Positions 8,621-17,862 are shown, counted from the stretch's first letter. The stretch is DNA of 64,000 bases from DAIOEK01 sp963721445 (GCA_963721445.1 CAVRIZ010000005.1:1550001-1614000); one strand, 5' to 3'. Numbers and translations: made by a program. Notes: generated by a model from the letters alone, not told the origin.

Positions 8621-9578
8621 ATGCGAGCAGACCGACTATTATCGATCATTCTATTATTGCAAACACGCGGCAAGATGACTGCCAAAACGCTGGCGGAAGA
8701 ATTGGAGGTCTCGCGCCGAACGATTTTGCGCGACATCACCGCACTATCGTTTTCAGGCGTGCCTGTTTACAGTGAAGGCGGGCATGGAGGTGGGATTGCG
8801 CTCGTGGAGGAATATCGCACTACGTTAACAGGTTTGAATAAATTCGAAGTGCAAAGTCTGTTTGTCGCCAATAATAATGACGCCTTGCGTGATGTCGGTC
8901 TGGGCGACGCAGGGGAACGCCTCTTACTTAAGTTGTTGGCTGCTTTGCCGAATACACATCATTCCACCGCCGATCATATTCGACAACGCTTGATGATCGA
9001 CCCGACATGGTGGTGGCATGATGCTTCCATCTCACCCTTCTGGGATGATATTCAGAAAGCTGTTTATGAAGACAGGCTCATCGAAGTGGAGTATGAGAAT
9101 TTTGACGGAAAAATAACAGAGCGTCTTTTAGCCCCATATAGTCTGGTATGTAAATCGAGTGTGTGGTATTTACTGGCTGAACGGGATAAGGAACTGCGTA
9201 CCTATCGCGTCACCCGTATACATTCGGTGCACCTGCTCGATAGGTCGTTTTCACGCCGTCCCGATTTTGACCTGCCAACATACTGGCGCGCACAGGCGCA
9301 AAGCTTGGAAAAATTTACCGTCCGAGTATAGCTGTGTACTTACGGATTCATCCTGAGCGGATATCGTTTATCAAAAGGCTGATGCCTGGACGTTGGGAAC
9401 TGGTTACCGATGCAAACGATAAAGGATGGATGACAATATCTCTGACAATGGATTCTGACCTCCTGGCAAAAATGCTCGTTTTCGGTCTGGCTGGTTTTGT
9501 TGAAGTCGTGGAGCCGACGAATTGAAAGACGCAGTTGTAGCAAAAGCACGCGAAGTACTGGAACATCTCGCTTCGTAA
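8621..9578 (+). CDS. WYL-domain transcriptional regulator (two C-terminal frameshifts)
   Basis: YafY/DeoR-like regulator of about 318 aa. N-terminal winged HTH (RADRLLSIILLLQTRG...LEVSRRTILRDI, residues 1-55), then a WYL ligand-sensing domain (VWYLLAERD, YRVTRI) and a WCX C-terminal extension. The frame breaks near 9330 just after EKFTVRV, resumes with VYLRIHPERISFIKRL, and breaks again near 9524 before LKDAVVAKAREVLEHLAS. Both shifts are in the -1 sense, unlike most breaks in this window. The ATG at 8621 has GAGGA upstream. Such regulators often control a divergent neighbour, here the alpha/beta hydrolase. Confidence 0.88.
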
Positions 9579-10062
9579 GGCATTCGTCCACGCTTGAAGA
9601 AGTTGTTGCAGAAGTGTAGAAGAAAATATCAGTCAAACGGTGGCAGGGCAAAGGCGGCTGCCACCTATAATCGTGATACGTCCTGCTCCCAAGCTGAGCC
9701 CACACCAGCCCACCCGCGGTAACGCTCATCGTTAAATCGAAACTCTCACCTCTGTTGTCTAAGCCGAGTCGTATATACGGGTATATGTCTGTGCGCCCGG
9801 TGATGCAGTAATTCTAGGGCGCGGTCTACATAGCTGGATTTGTGGTATTTTGGAGCGCCTTCCTTATTAGGAAAGCGCTTTTAATTTGCTTGCAATGGAA
9901 GTCCTTGTAAAATTATCTATAGAGGTTTCGGGGGATTTTCCGGACATTACATCGACTTCGGTTTTTTTCTTCTCCCGAACAGAATCCAAACATGTCCACG
10001 CGTAGGTATCGCAAGTCGTATGGTCACAATATTAACACGTCAAGAAGTAAAGGAGTCCGTCA
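9579..10062. other. 484-base intergenic region with hairpins and DUF35 3'-end relic
   Basis: No gene. It holds a hairpin GGTGGCAG...CTGCCACC (9639-9665), a stretch at about 9770-9815 that can be read as a tail ending VRPVMQ-stop (matching the relics at 11.5 and 13.7 kb), the string GGGCGCGGTCTAC shared with 13.7 kb, and the terminator at 9854-9882. The remaining 180 bases before the next gene show nothing recognisable. Confidence 0.6.
9854..9882 (+). terminator. Intrinsic terminator, family member
   Basis: AGCGCCTTCC-TTATTA-GGAAAGCGCT followed by TTT. Similar arms are found at the other terminators of this region. Confidence 0.8.
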
Positions 10063-11336
10063 ATGACAACACCAACGCCAGATGATGAGCATGTAAAAGC
10101 ACAAGTCTCGAAAGAGCTGGAAGATGCTAAAACCTTAGCGAAAACTCTCAACTTTGAAGAAGTTAAGAGTGGCGAGTGGTTTATCAAATTACTACAGCAA
10201 GTCGTAAGGGCTTATGACCGTAATGCAAGGGCCACCTATTTCCAAAAAAAGTACCCCGGCCTGCCCCCGGATGAAATCGCAGATATTCTTACTTCGGTAA
10301 CAGTAAAGTACGCCGCTATCGCTGGAGCAATTGCAGGAGTCGCCGCAACAGCGAACGAAATCGCCGCCATAAGTTCGGCAGGTCTGACAGTCTCGTTATT
10401 TGTTGGGAGCATTGGCGCAGAAATGCTGTACCTTTCCAATATTCAAATGCGGCTTGTGCTGGATATGTCGGTGCTGTATGACTTGCAGTTAGACACGGAA
10501 GACCCCGAAGATATACTCCTAATTTTCGGGTATGCACTAGGCGTCGCGCCCGCTGAAGCTGCTTGGCAAAGGGTTACAAGTTGCGGCGCGTGCAGGCACA
10601 ACAAGCGCAATCAAGAAAGTGGTGAGCAAAGGAACCCTAGAGGCCCTGCAAAAATTCGCGCAACGGCTTGGCTTCAAAATTCTGCAAAGGACAATCATCA
10701 AATATGCGGTTCCCGTTGCTTCTGCCGCTGTGGGTAGTGGCTACAACTATATTGCCACGAAGTCCGTTGGGAAAATTGCCAAAATCCATTTCAAGAACAG
10801 GGGTAAAGCTGACTGACGAATTGCGGGCAGTCATTTCAAAGCAAAATATCTACGATTTAGCTATACCTGCCGCCGCAATGTTTATGGCGCAGGTTGACGG
10901 CAACGTATCGTCCAAAGAAAAGGAACTCTATCGGGCCATGCTTTCGCGGATGTCCTTTGAAGAGCATACGCCCGCCGATTTCAACAGGCTCGTCAGCGAT
11001 GAACACAGCATTCTTGACGCAGTATCGCAAATAGAAGATGCCGAATTACGAAAAGCCTTGATTGAATTGCTAACGCTGATGGCCGTCTATGACGGCATAT
11101 TGGCCAACGAGGAGCGCGAATTTCTAACAAGTGCTGCTGAAAGATTGGGTGTTTCGTTGGATATAGAGCAAGTGGAGAAGCGAGCAAAAGAGTATCAGGT
11201 CATAGTTGAAAAGAACTTGCTTGAGAGAACGGCGGGAGCAATGGGTGGTGCGGCAGTAGCGGCAATTGGTATGGCAGGACAAACTGCCAACAGACTCAAG
11301 GATGCACTTGGAAAAGCAGTGAATCGGCAGAGATAG
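10063..11336 (+). CDS. EcsC-family protein with TerB-like C-terminal domain (two frameshifts)
   Basis: About 424 aa once two +1 shifts are repaired (near 10563, between AEAA and GKGLQVAARAG; near 10801, between KNR and VKLTDEL). The N-terminal two thirds is EcsC-like, with Ala/Gly-rich membrane-associating helices (KYAAIAGAIAGVAATANEIAA, 84-105) and DPEDILLIFGYALGV. The C-terminal part (AMFMAQVDGNVSSKEKELY, TLMAVYDGILANEE) has the paired helix with Asp/Glu pattern of TerB-like domains, which bind metal or membrane partners. The function of EcsC-TerB fusions is not established. AAGGAG lies upstream of the ATG. It is a single-gene unit. Confidence 0.75.
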
Positions 11337-11449
11337 CGGTAAATCTTCCACATCCCCGGCCTCCACACAGGATGATCCCGTTGAGACTTAAGAATTGCAA
11401 TCCTAGAGTGTTGTCTTCGTAAAGCTAAATTCAAAATAGTCAATCGTAG

Positions 11450-11601
11450 GATGGGTTGCTCGAAGAGGGCATCTCGTGTGAGTTCCAGCGAAACCCATCA
11501 CTCAATAAACACCAATTCCCGGAAGATCCGCACCTATGATGGGGATCGGGGTATCATTGTGCGTCTGTGGCGTAAGTTCCGCCCGGTGATGCAAAGTTAA
11601 G
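11450..11601 (+). pseudogene. Relic of DUF35 gene 3' end with palindromic leader
   Basis: Bases 11520-11601 read as RKIRTYDGDRGIIV and then RLWRKFRPVMQS-stop, clearly homologous to the tail of the DUF35 protein at 7.5 kb (RKLRTDDGDRGIIV, YGYKFRPVFR). There is no start codon or zinc ribbon. The 70 bases in front form an imperfect palindrome with GATGGGTT and AACCCATC ends, and this leader aligns with bases at 16485-16570. A terminator follows, as after the intact gene. Confidence 0.7.
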
Positions 11602-11620
11602 ATAGTACATTGATTGATCA

Positions 11621-11649
11621 ACCACCTTCCAATTGGAGGGTGGTTTTTG
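11621..11649 (+). terminator. Intrinsic terminator after DUF35 relic
   Basis: ACCACCTTCC-AATT-GGAGGGTGGT followed by TTTT. Confidence 0.85.
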
Positions 11650-11665
11650 TATATTTCAAAATCCC

Positions 11666-11714
11666 TTGACAGATACAATAATCCCAAATAATATGAATGA
11701 ACGTTCATTCATAT
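11666..11714 (+). promoter_or_regulatory. Promoter and 24-base perfect palindromic operator of tetR operon
   Basis: A -35 TTGACA (11666-11671), 17-base spacer and -10 TAATAT (11689-11694). A perfect 24-base palindrome at 11691-11714, built from TGAATGAACGTTCATTCA, overlaps the -10 and ends 18 bases before the ATG. The TGAATGA/TCATTCA half-sites are typical of TetR/AcrR operators, so autorepression of the downstream operon is very likely. Confidence 0.85.
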
Positions 11715-11732
11715 AAACTATAGGATTCAAAA

Positions 11733-12350
11733 ATGACGCCACGTTACAGGAACGAAAATCGAGTGACATTAATGGGTGAAACCCGGCAGCGTTTGATCAG
11801 AGCTGCCATTGATGAATTTGCGAACGAGGGTTTTGAAGGTGCAAGTATCAACCGTATTACCCGGGCAGCAGGGGTTGCCGTCGGAACAATCTACAACTAC
11901 TTCCCCGGCAAAAACGAACTCATGCTCACACTCCTGGGCGAGATCGGTGTGGAGCATTGTTCGTATATCGCGGAACAAATCCGGCAGGATAGCGATTATG
12001 TCCTGCGTCTCAAACGTCTCCTGGCTGTAGCCTTTGATTATGTAAAGGCAAACCCCAACCAGGCAAGAGTGCTATTTGCATCAATGCAAGGCGTCAATAG
12101 GCAGTTCAAAACGCAGCTGAGCCAGATCTATGAACCAATGATGCGGCTGATCTGTGAAGAAATTCTGATCCCGGGTATGCAGCAGGGGGTTTTCCAACCG
12201 GCGGACCCGGTTAATACTGCCATCATGATCATGACCTTCTACCTCGGGGTGGGGTCAACAGCAGATGAGAATGGGGTGACGCCCCTCGATATGGATTCGG
12301 TCGCGGATTTTGTCTTACGTGCACTGGGAGTCAACCACACTTCTGATTAG
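11733..12350 (+). CDS. TetR/AcrR-family repressor
   Basis: 205 aa. N-terminal HTH (residues about 15-62): RQRLIRAAIDEFANEGFEGA, INRITRAAGVAVGTIYNYFPGK. The C-terminal ligand-binding/dimerisation domain is helical and has no recognised ligand. It is the first gene of an operon with a flavodoxin-domain protein (12432) and a membrane protein (12953), and it lies behind its own palindromic operator. The start at 11733 has AGGAT upstream; ATG 11772 (MGETRQ) is an alternative, closer to the usual N-terminus of the family. Confidence 0.92.
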   Translation: MTPRYRNENRVTLMGETRQRLIRAAIDEFANEGFEGASINRITRAAGVAVGTIYNYFPGKNELMLTLLGEIGVEHCSYIAEQIRQDSDYVLRLKRLLAVAFDYVKANPNQARVLFASMQGVNRQFKTQLSQIYEPMMRLICEEILIPGMQQGVFQPADPVNTAIMIMTFYLGVGSTADENGVTPLDMDSVADFVLRALGVNHTSD

Positions 12351-12431
12351 AAATTGGCAGTACCAATTTCCAGAATGTACTTCTTCATACATTTTGGGGT
12401 TATTCCTCATTATTAAGGAAAAGGAGTGAAG

Positions 12432-12947
12432 ATGAGCAGCAAGGTTTTAGTGGCATTCGCTTCAAAGTATGGCAGCACTGCAGAGATGGCTGAGAGAATT
12501 GGCAAAGTATTGCGGGAAGCAGGTCTGCAAATAGACGTTTTACCTGCGAATCGGGTAAAGAAATCAACCGATTACCAGGCAGTGGTACTGGGCAGTGCGG
12601 TCTACATTGGTATGTGGCGAAAAGAAGCAGCATCGTTCTTAAAAGCAAATGAGATGGATCTGGCACAAAAGCCCGTTTGGTTCTTTTCCAGCGGACCAAC
12701 CGGTGAAGGTGACCTGGATGTTCTGCTGCAAGGTTGGAAATTCCCCTCAGGTCTGCGACCTGTTGCCGATCGGATTCGGCCGCGAAATATTACTGTTTTT
12801 CGCGGAGCAGTGGACCTGCAAAAATTGAACGGTCTTGAGAAATGGATGATGAAACGAGTCCAGGCTGCTGATGGCGACTTACGTGATTGGGAGAACATTG
12901 TTACCTGGGCAAAAGGGATTGCTGATGAAATCTTGTTGGAGAAATAA
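12432..12947 (+). CDS. Flavodoxin-domain protein
   Basis: 171 aa FMN-binding flavodoxin-fold protein. The phosphate loop is SKYGSTAEMAERI (9-21), followed by VVLGSAVYIGMW and FFSSGPTGEG around the isoalloxazine site. The layout resembles flavodoxin domains of the HemG/protoporphyrinogen-oxidase-like type rather than classical electron-transfer flavodoxins. The electron partner is unknown. AAGGAG sits 5 bases before ATG 12432. Cotranscribed with tetR and the following membrane protein, which suggests the repressor responds to a redox-active or toxic compound (inference). Confidence 0.88.
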   Translation: MSSKVLVAFASKYGSTAEMAERIGKVLREAGLQIDVLPANRVKKSTDYQAVVLGSAVYIGMWRKEAASFLKANEMDLAQKPVWFFSSGPTGEGDLDVLLQGWKFPSGLRPVADRIRPRNITVFRGAVDLQKLNGLEKWMMKRVQAADGDLRDWENIVTWAKGIADEILLEK

Positions 12948-12952
12948 CTGAA

Positions 12953-13609
12953 ATGAATCGCGCAACACGGATCAACGTAACATTATTGGGTGTGATCTTT
13001 GGAATATCAGGCATCAACCACGGTCTTTTTGAAACTCTCCAGGGAAACATTCAGACAGGCGGACTGTTCATTTCTGCAATTGGAGAAGCACAGAAGATGT
13101 GGCCTCACGGTAATGAACCTGCTTTCACGCTCATCCCCAATTTTCTCATCACCGGCATCGCGGCTATGTTGGTTGGCCTGGCTATCATCGTCTGGTCATG
13201 CGTTTATGTTCACAAGAAAATGGGCTCGATCATTTTATTGCTCCTATTTATTCTATTGCTTATGGTCGGCGGGGGCGTGGCGCAGGTTCTATTCTTTCCG
13301 TGGATATACATCGTTTCAAGACAGATCAACAAACCACTCTTCTTTTGGGAAAAGATATTTCGCGGTAAGCAAGCTTTGCCCGGAAAATTATGGCCTTGGT
13401 TCCTGGGAATGAGTGCATCGCTATTGCTAATCGCGCTGGTGATCGCAACGACTGGATATTTTCCAGGTGTAATCGATCCGGATACCGTTATCATAATCAT
13501 GCTTGGATGCCTGGCTGCTGAAGTGATCTTCCTACCCCTGACCTTCATCTTCGGGTTTGCGCATGATCTTGAATCGAAACCCAGGTTATCAGTGAGTAAC
13601 GTAATCTGA
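12953..13609 (+). CDS. Integral membrane protein, unknown function
   Basis: 218 aa with about five hydrophobic segments: 10-25, 58-83 (LIPNFLITGIAAMLVGLAII), 92-118, 148-168 and 178-200. The short loops contain NHGLFETLQG. No family was recognised with certainty. It starts 5 bases after the flavodoxin-domain gene and ends the TetR operon, so it is probably repressed by that TetR. Confidence 0.8.
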   Translation: MNRATRINVTLLGVIFGISGINHGLFETLQGNIQTGGLFISAIGEAQKMWPHGNEPAFTLIPNFLITGIAAMLVGLAIIVWSCVYVHKKMGSIILLLLFILLLMVGGGVAQVLFFPWIYIVSRQINKPLFFWEKIFRGKQALPGKLWPWFLGMSASLLLIALVIATTGYFPGVIDPDTVIIIMLGCLAAEVIFLPLTFIFGFAHDLESKPRLSVSNVI

Positions 13610-13634
13610 TAGGTTGAAACGCAACCATCTCCCG

Positions 13635-13710
13635 CACGGAGCGAGTCGGATGTACATATCCACATCTGTGTGCCTGTGGAGCAAGTTCCGGCTGGTGATG
13701 GCTCATTAAT
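13635..13710 (+). pseudogene. Short relic of DUF35 gene 3' end
   Basis: Bases before the TAA at about 13709 read VCLWSKFRLVMAH-stop, parallel to VRLWRKFRPVMQS-stop at 11.6 kb. It is too short to be a gene. It is followed by a GGCGCGGTCTACCGCGCC hairpin (13723-13740) and the terminator at 13758. Confidence 0.55.
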
Positions 13711-13757
13711 AAAGTAATTGTAGGGCGCGGTCTACCGCGCCAAATATGTGAATGATC

Positions 13758-13790
13758 GAAGCGTCTTCCAGAGACAGACGTCGCTTTTTT
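13758..13790 (+). terminator. Intrinsic terminator, family member
   Basis: GAAGCGTCTTCCAGAGAC hairpin with GACGTCGC on the 3' side and six T. The CTTCCAGAGA core is shared with 7574 and 16611. Confidence 0.75.
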
Positions 13791-13883
13791 GATTGGGGTA
13801 ATAGAAAAAAACAAAAATACCTGTAGCGGGAATTAAGATGACCGAAAACGGTGCACTCAAAAGCGAGTGCACCCTACATACTG

Positions 13884-13909
13884 ACCGCCTTCCCCATAGA
13901 AGGCGGTTT
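13884..13909 (+). terminator. Hairpin before cupin gene
   Basis: ACCGCCTT-CCCCATAG-AAGGCGGT followed by TTATAATTTT. A second hairpin-forming string with GCGAGTGCACCC lies just upstream (13855-13875). Confidence 0.6.
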
Positions 13910-13992
13910 ATAATTTTATGGATACTTGTGTTATTTCAAAAGTCAAATGGATCTAGACCTAGGCAAACAGAACAGACAGAAAGGAGACCATG

Positions 13993-14338
13993 ATGGAAAT
14001 TGAACAATCCAAACCTGTGACGAAAGGTGTTTCAGTTGAAGTTACTTGCCACGGTTGACCTTGGACTCGAGATCGAGGGCATGGCAGGGCGTCAATTTCG
14101 AATGCGCATGGTGACCATCGATCCTGGTGGTGTCTTCGGCCCGATTCACAACCATAAAGACAGGCCGGGAATGGTCTACATACTGCAAGGAAGAATTACT
14201 GACTATCGTGATGGAGTGGCAAAGGAATACGGACCGGGTGTTGGCTGGCCTGAAGATAAGAACACCACACATTGGCTCGAGAATAGAGGTACGATTCCGG
14301 CGGTAGAGATCTCAGTCGATATCGTCAGGCAAGAGTAA
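13993..14338 (+). CDS. Small cupin-domain protein (frameshifted near 14041)
   Basis: About 114 aa single-domain cupin. Cupin motif 1 is GPIHNHKDRPGMVYILQG, with two His and a Glu position replaced by Met; motif 2 is near THWLENRG. Such proteins bind a metal and small ligands, but the substrate is unknown. The N-terminal 16 residues (MEIEQSKPVTKGVSVE) are in one frame and the rest, from LLATVDLGLEIEG, in the +1 frame. One extra G in GTTGAAGTTACTT explains it. ATG 13993 has AAGGAG 6 bases upstream. Single-gene unit. Confidence 0.8.
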
Positions 14339-14558
14339 GTTTAGCCTGACCCTGGATTCTAGAAATTTGAGATACTATAGAAAAAAGCTTTAAACGCATG
14401 ACACCTGGGTCCGAGAGCAACAGAAGTAAGTGAGTCTACCCAATTTCCGGTCAATTTAAAGCCTCAGTGAGTTCCCGTTGCCGAACATGGTCCATGCACC
14501 GTACCATACTTAGCAAATGCAAACCATTTGGCGTCTCTTTCGCAATGGAGTATGAAAA

Positions 14559-15503
14559 ATGAGAAATATACCCGTCTTGATTGCCTTAACACTCTTCCTG
14601 GTCAGTTGTGCCAACCCGAATCCTACTCCACAAATCATTGAAGTCACACGAATTGTCGAAGTAACCCAAGATGTAACGCCACAAATTAGTCTTACACCTA
14701 CCTTTGCCCAGATGTTCTTCCCTGCGGAATGTCTCACCCTCCAACCGGACATTGATTATAGCCGGTACAAAATGTATAACATCGACATGATCGGTGGGTG
14801 CAGCTTTATTAAGCCATCTCCGGACGGTCAGTATCTGGCGTATTCAGCGTTGACCTGCCTCAGCGGGGCTACAACACCGCAGTGCGGCGAGGCGGTGAAG
14901 GTTCTCGAATTGAATTCTCAAAACGCTGAATTGGTTCGATTAATTGAAGAAGAGGAAAAAAAGTTGGTCTGGGGCTTGGATTGGAGTTCCAATGGCGATC
15001 TGGTCATCATCGAAAGTGATATTAATTCACCCGTGGATACCTGGGTAATGAGTTGGCCGATTCGATCGACAAAAACACGCGTGCCCGGGGGGATAAAGCA
15101 GTGGAATGCCAGTCGTAGTGCATTTTTTACCTTCCGTGGGTCTGGACCGGGTTCTTGCGGTGGCAAGGTCAGCGGGTATGATTTCATGAGCGGAAAAGTG
15201 TTTCCTGACATCGCAGCCAGCCTAAGCCTTGAAGAGATGAGCATACAGGTGTACCGCGAAATGTGGTGGAATGCCGATTCTACTATCCTCCTTTCGATCA
15301 CACCCATGATATATGATGAAGAAAAGCAGGATGACAAATTTCTCCCAACCATTGTGGGCAAAATTACTCTGACCCCTTCTGGACCGGAGTACACCACCAT
15401 TGCCAGCAGTGCTACAGAGGATTTCTATTTTGTAAACACTCCTGATACTGGTTACTCAGTAAAATCAAAACCATACGAAGTACGTTACTGTATTGGTGAA
15501 TAA
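14559..15503 (+). CDS. Lipoprotein with beta-propeller-like repeats
   Basis: 314 aa. Signal peptide with lipobox LVSC (Cys17), then a Pro/Thr spacer with IIEVTRIVEVTQ, a pattern frequent in Chloroflexota lipoproteins. The extracellular body has the SPDGQYLAYSA signature of WD40-like/TolB-like blades (about residue 88) and several WSSNGDLVII-type strands. Anchored on the outer face of the membrane. No enzymatic motif is seen; a sensory or binding role is possible. A 220-base gap separates it from the cupin gene. Confidence 0.8.
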   Translation: MRNIPVLIALTLFLVSCANPNPTPQIIEVTRIVEVTQDVTPQISLTPTFAQMFFPAECLTLQPDIDYSRYKMYNIDMIGGCSFIKPSPDGQYLAYSALTCLSGATTPQCGEAVKVLELNSQNAELVRLIEEEEKKLVWGLDWSSNGDLVIIESDINSPVDTWVMSWPIRSTKTRVPGGIKQWNASRSAFFTFRGSGPGSCGGKVSGYDFMSGKVFPDIAASLSLEEMSIQVYREMWWNADSTILLSITPMIYDEEKQDDKFLPTIVGKITLTPSGPEYTTIASSATEDFYFVNTPDTGYSVKSKPYEVRYCIGE

Positions 15504-15765
15504 AACAAATCAGCCATCCAACACAGCCTGTGATTGAGATGCGAATTATACGGTGCTGGTTCCTCCCGGTGATTAGGACTTAAAAACGAACACAATATGT
15601 ATACACCTGCTAGAATAAAGGGTGCTTTTTGATAAGTTCATTAAATGGATAAATATAGTTAATTGCTAAAGAGGGGAAAACTCTGCGAATTTTGTTCATT
15701 GTTGATTTTTCGGATTATTTGTAGAGTATCAAGTTTCCGAATAGTATTTTTCAACTCCACTCATC
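15504..15765. other. Intergenic region with short DUF35-relic match
   Basis: Nothing coding. GGTTCCTCCCGGTGATTAG at about 15548-15567 resembles the AAGTTCCGCCCGGTGATG of the 11.5-kb relic, without a terminator hairpin. The rest is AT-rich leader for the DUF4386 gene. Confidence 0.4.
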
Positions 15766-16479
15766 ATGATAGGGAAATGGAATATTGTGTATATCGAAAC
15801 CAATCAACCACGCTGGAAAGAACTTTATAAAATTGGTGCAATTACAGCCATCCTCTCAGAGATCATACTTGTCTTCGGGATTGTTGCTTATTTCATCTAT
15901 CCTTTTGCGCCTGGAAACAAGTCCACTGAGAGCATCTTTTTACTATTGCAGAACGATAAATTGGGCGGGCTGATTTCGCTTGATTTTCACCTTGTTTTAG
16001 GCAACATTTTTGGAATATTACTCTTTCTTGCCTTGTTTGTTTCGCTAAAACAGGTGAACGAATCCTATGCGCTGATCGCTTTGGCACTCGGTTTAATTGC
16101 TGATGTTTTAATATTCCCTGCAAGGCCAATTTCTGAATTGTTTTCGATCAGCGGGCTTTATGCAAACGCAACGACCGAAGTGGTAAAAAGTCATTATTTG
16201 GCTGCGGGTGAAGCATTACTCTCGCTATTCAATGGCACAAGTTGGTTCTTAAATACACTTCTCGGGGGCTTCTCCCTACTTGTCAGTTCGTTGCTCATGC
16301 TTCGGAGCAATGTTTTCAGCAAATCAACCGCCATCGTAGGAATTGTCACTAATGCTGCAGTATGTCTCTTTTTTGTTCCGAAGATTGGTTTGCTCTTATT
16401 ATTCTTATCATTACCAGGGTATATGATCTGGTATTTTCAACTTGCCCGAAAGTTTCTAAAACTATCACGAGGCGGCTAA
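15766..16479 (+). CDS. DUF4386-type membrane protein (copy 1)
   Basis: 237 aa with about six transmembrane segments. N-terminal WKELYKIGAITAILSEII; central FPARPISELFSISGLYA and YLAAGEALLSLFNGTSWF, the conserved core of DUF4386 proteins; then SLLMLRSNVFSKSTA. Function unknown. It is paralogous to the gene at 17020, sharing the order of WKxLYKxG, ARPxxExL, GEAxxxxFxGT and MLRSxVFSxxTA. Both copies are followed by the same relic-plus-terminator element, which suggests a duplicated unit. No clear Shine-Dalgarno. Confidence 0.82.
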   Translation: MIGKWNIVYIETNQPRWKELYKIGAITAILSEIILVFGIVAYFIYPFAPGNKSTESIFLLLQNDKLGGLISLDFHLVLGNIFGILLFLALFVSLKQVNESYALIALALGLIADVLIFPARPISELFSISGLYANATTEVVKSHYLAAGEALLSLFNGTSWFLNTLLGGFSLLVSSLLMLRSNVFSKSTAIVGIVTNAAVCLFFVPKIGLLLLFLSLPGYMIWYFQLARKFLKLSRGG

Positions 16480-17019
16480 AAAAGCCGCACGGTGGGTTCC
16501 CTTAAAGGCACACTTCGGGTGAGATTTAGTGAAAACCAATCATTCTGTAATCATCACCACCCCAAATCCGCACGGTTGAGGCAAACTTAGGAATTACGCA
16601 AGTATGACGAAAGCGCCTTCCAGAGATGGAGGGCGCTTATTGATTGCCATGGCATAATTTCAGCGTATTATTAAACGCGAAATCTATTGTTGAGTGGTTA
16701 AAAATTCGTTGATAGAATGGAGGAGAAGTTTCTGTTGAGCGAGCTAAATAGCCGCCCACCCTATAGCTGATGCTAATAGACAGTCTCATTATGTCATTCT
16801 CTTGATCTTTGGCAACGTCCCCCGGGAAAAACCCCGAGCAAGTCCGCCTCTTAACACGGTGTGCAGTGGACGGCAGGGAGTTGCCGCGAATTTCAAGTAG
16901 TTACCACACATCTGCGATATCCAGGTGTGAAGGATTATCCGCGTCCTGCCCACTGGTGCTGGCTTACTACGGTGGGTCATGACAGCCACTTTAAGTGTAG
17001 AACATCGAAAGGATAAAAA
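16480..17019. other. 540-base intergenic region with repeat-family copy
   Basis: 16485-16600 aligns with the leader and relic at 11450-11540 (GGGTT...GTGAG...GAAA.CCATCA... and AATCCGCAC). A terminator follows at 16611. Bases 16640-17019 show no gene or structure I can name. The last 10 bases hold the GAAAGGA ribosome site of the next gene. Confidence 0.55.
16611..16638 (+). terminator. Intrinsic terminator, family member
   Basis: AAGCGCCTTCCA-GAGA-TGGAGGGCGCTT, a 12-base stem with one mismatch. It is nearly identical to the hairpin at 17863. Confidence 0.85.
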
Positions 17020-17739
17020 ATGAAACAGCTTAACGAAGCAGATACTTCTACTTCCAACTGGAAAGGCCTCTATAAGGTTGGCGGAGCGGCTGCTCTGATC
17101 ATGGCGGTGATCACTCTGGCCCAGTTCGTCGTTTTTATCATTGCACCGCCGCCGCTTGAAGGAACCGCATTGGACTGGTTCGCGCTATTCCAGAAGAATG
17201 CATTTCTCGGGCTCCTGGGTTTTGAATCCTTGCTGATCATCTATGCGTTGCTTTCCGTCCTGGTGTCGGTTGCTCTCTTCGTTGCTCTCAGACCTGCCAG
17301 CCAGTCACTCGCCGCAACATTCCTGGTCCTGAGTGTTATCGGAGGGATCGCCTTCGTAATGGCACGGCCAGCATTCGAGATGCTTTACCTGAGCAATCAA
17401 TACTTTGTTGCAACAACGGAATCCCAACGAGCCGCCATCCTCGGGGCAGGAGAAGCGATGGTTGCCCACTTCCATGGGACTGCATTCCAGGTGAGCTACA
17501 TTCTCGGCTCCATCTCCGGATTACTGATCGCCGCCGCCATGCTGCGGAGCAAAGTCTTCAGCAGGACCACGGCCTACATGCGGATAGGATCGAGTGTGTT
17601 TGACTTCGGAATCTTCATTCCGGGGATCGGTCTGTATATATCGTTACTATCGGTTGTGTTCTTGCTGGTATTCAACTTCATGGTCACTCGAAGGCTTTTC
17701 CAACTGGGATCAAGCGTCTTGAGAACTGATCGGCCATAA
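17020..17739 (+). CDS. DUF4386-type membrane protein (copy 2)
   Basis: 239 aa, about six transmembrane segments. NWKGLYKVGGAAALIMAVI, MARPAFEMLYLSNQYF, ILGAGEAMVAHFHGTAF and AAMLRSKVFSRTTAYM match the same blocks of the copy at 15766. Function unknown for the family. GAAAGGA lies before the ATG. The protein is more GC-rich in coding than copy 1, so the copies are not a very recent duplication. Confidence 0.82.
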   Translation: MKQLNEADTSTSNWKGLYKVGGAAALIMAVITLAQFVVFIIAPPPLEGTALDWFALFQKNAFLGLLGFESLLIIYALLSVLVSVALFVALRPASQSLAATFLVLSVIGGIAFVMARPAFEMLYLSNQYFVATTESQRAAILGAGEAMVAHFHGTAFQVSYILGSISGLLIAAAMLRSKVFSRTTAYMRIGSSVFDFGIFIPGIGLYISLLSVVFLLVFNFMVTRRLFQLGSSVLRTDRP

Positions 17740-17744
17740 AACGA

Positions 17745-17862
17745 TGGGAATTCATCGGTAGTAATTCTTTGCAAAAGAAACACAGCGGTACCCTTCATTC
17801 AATAATAATCATCCGCAAAATCCACACCGGTGATGTTGGTTTACGAAAATGGAAATGGACGG
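17745..17862 (+). repeat. Repeat-family copy with DUF35-tail similarity
   Basis: CATTCAATAATAATCATCCGC and then AAAATCCACACCGGTGATG align with CACTCAATAAACACCAATTC and GAAGATCCGCACC at 11.5 kb. They can be read as RKIHTGDVG against RKIRTYDGDRG. No intact gene. The terminator follows directly. Confidence 0.5.
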
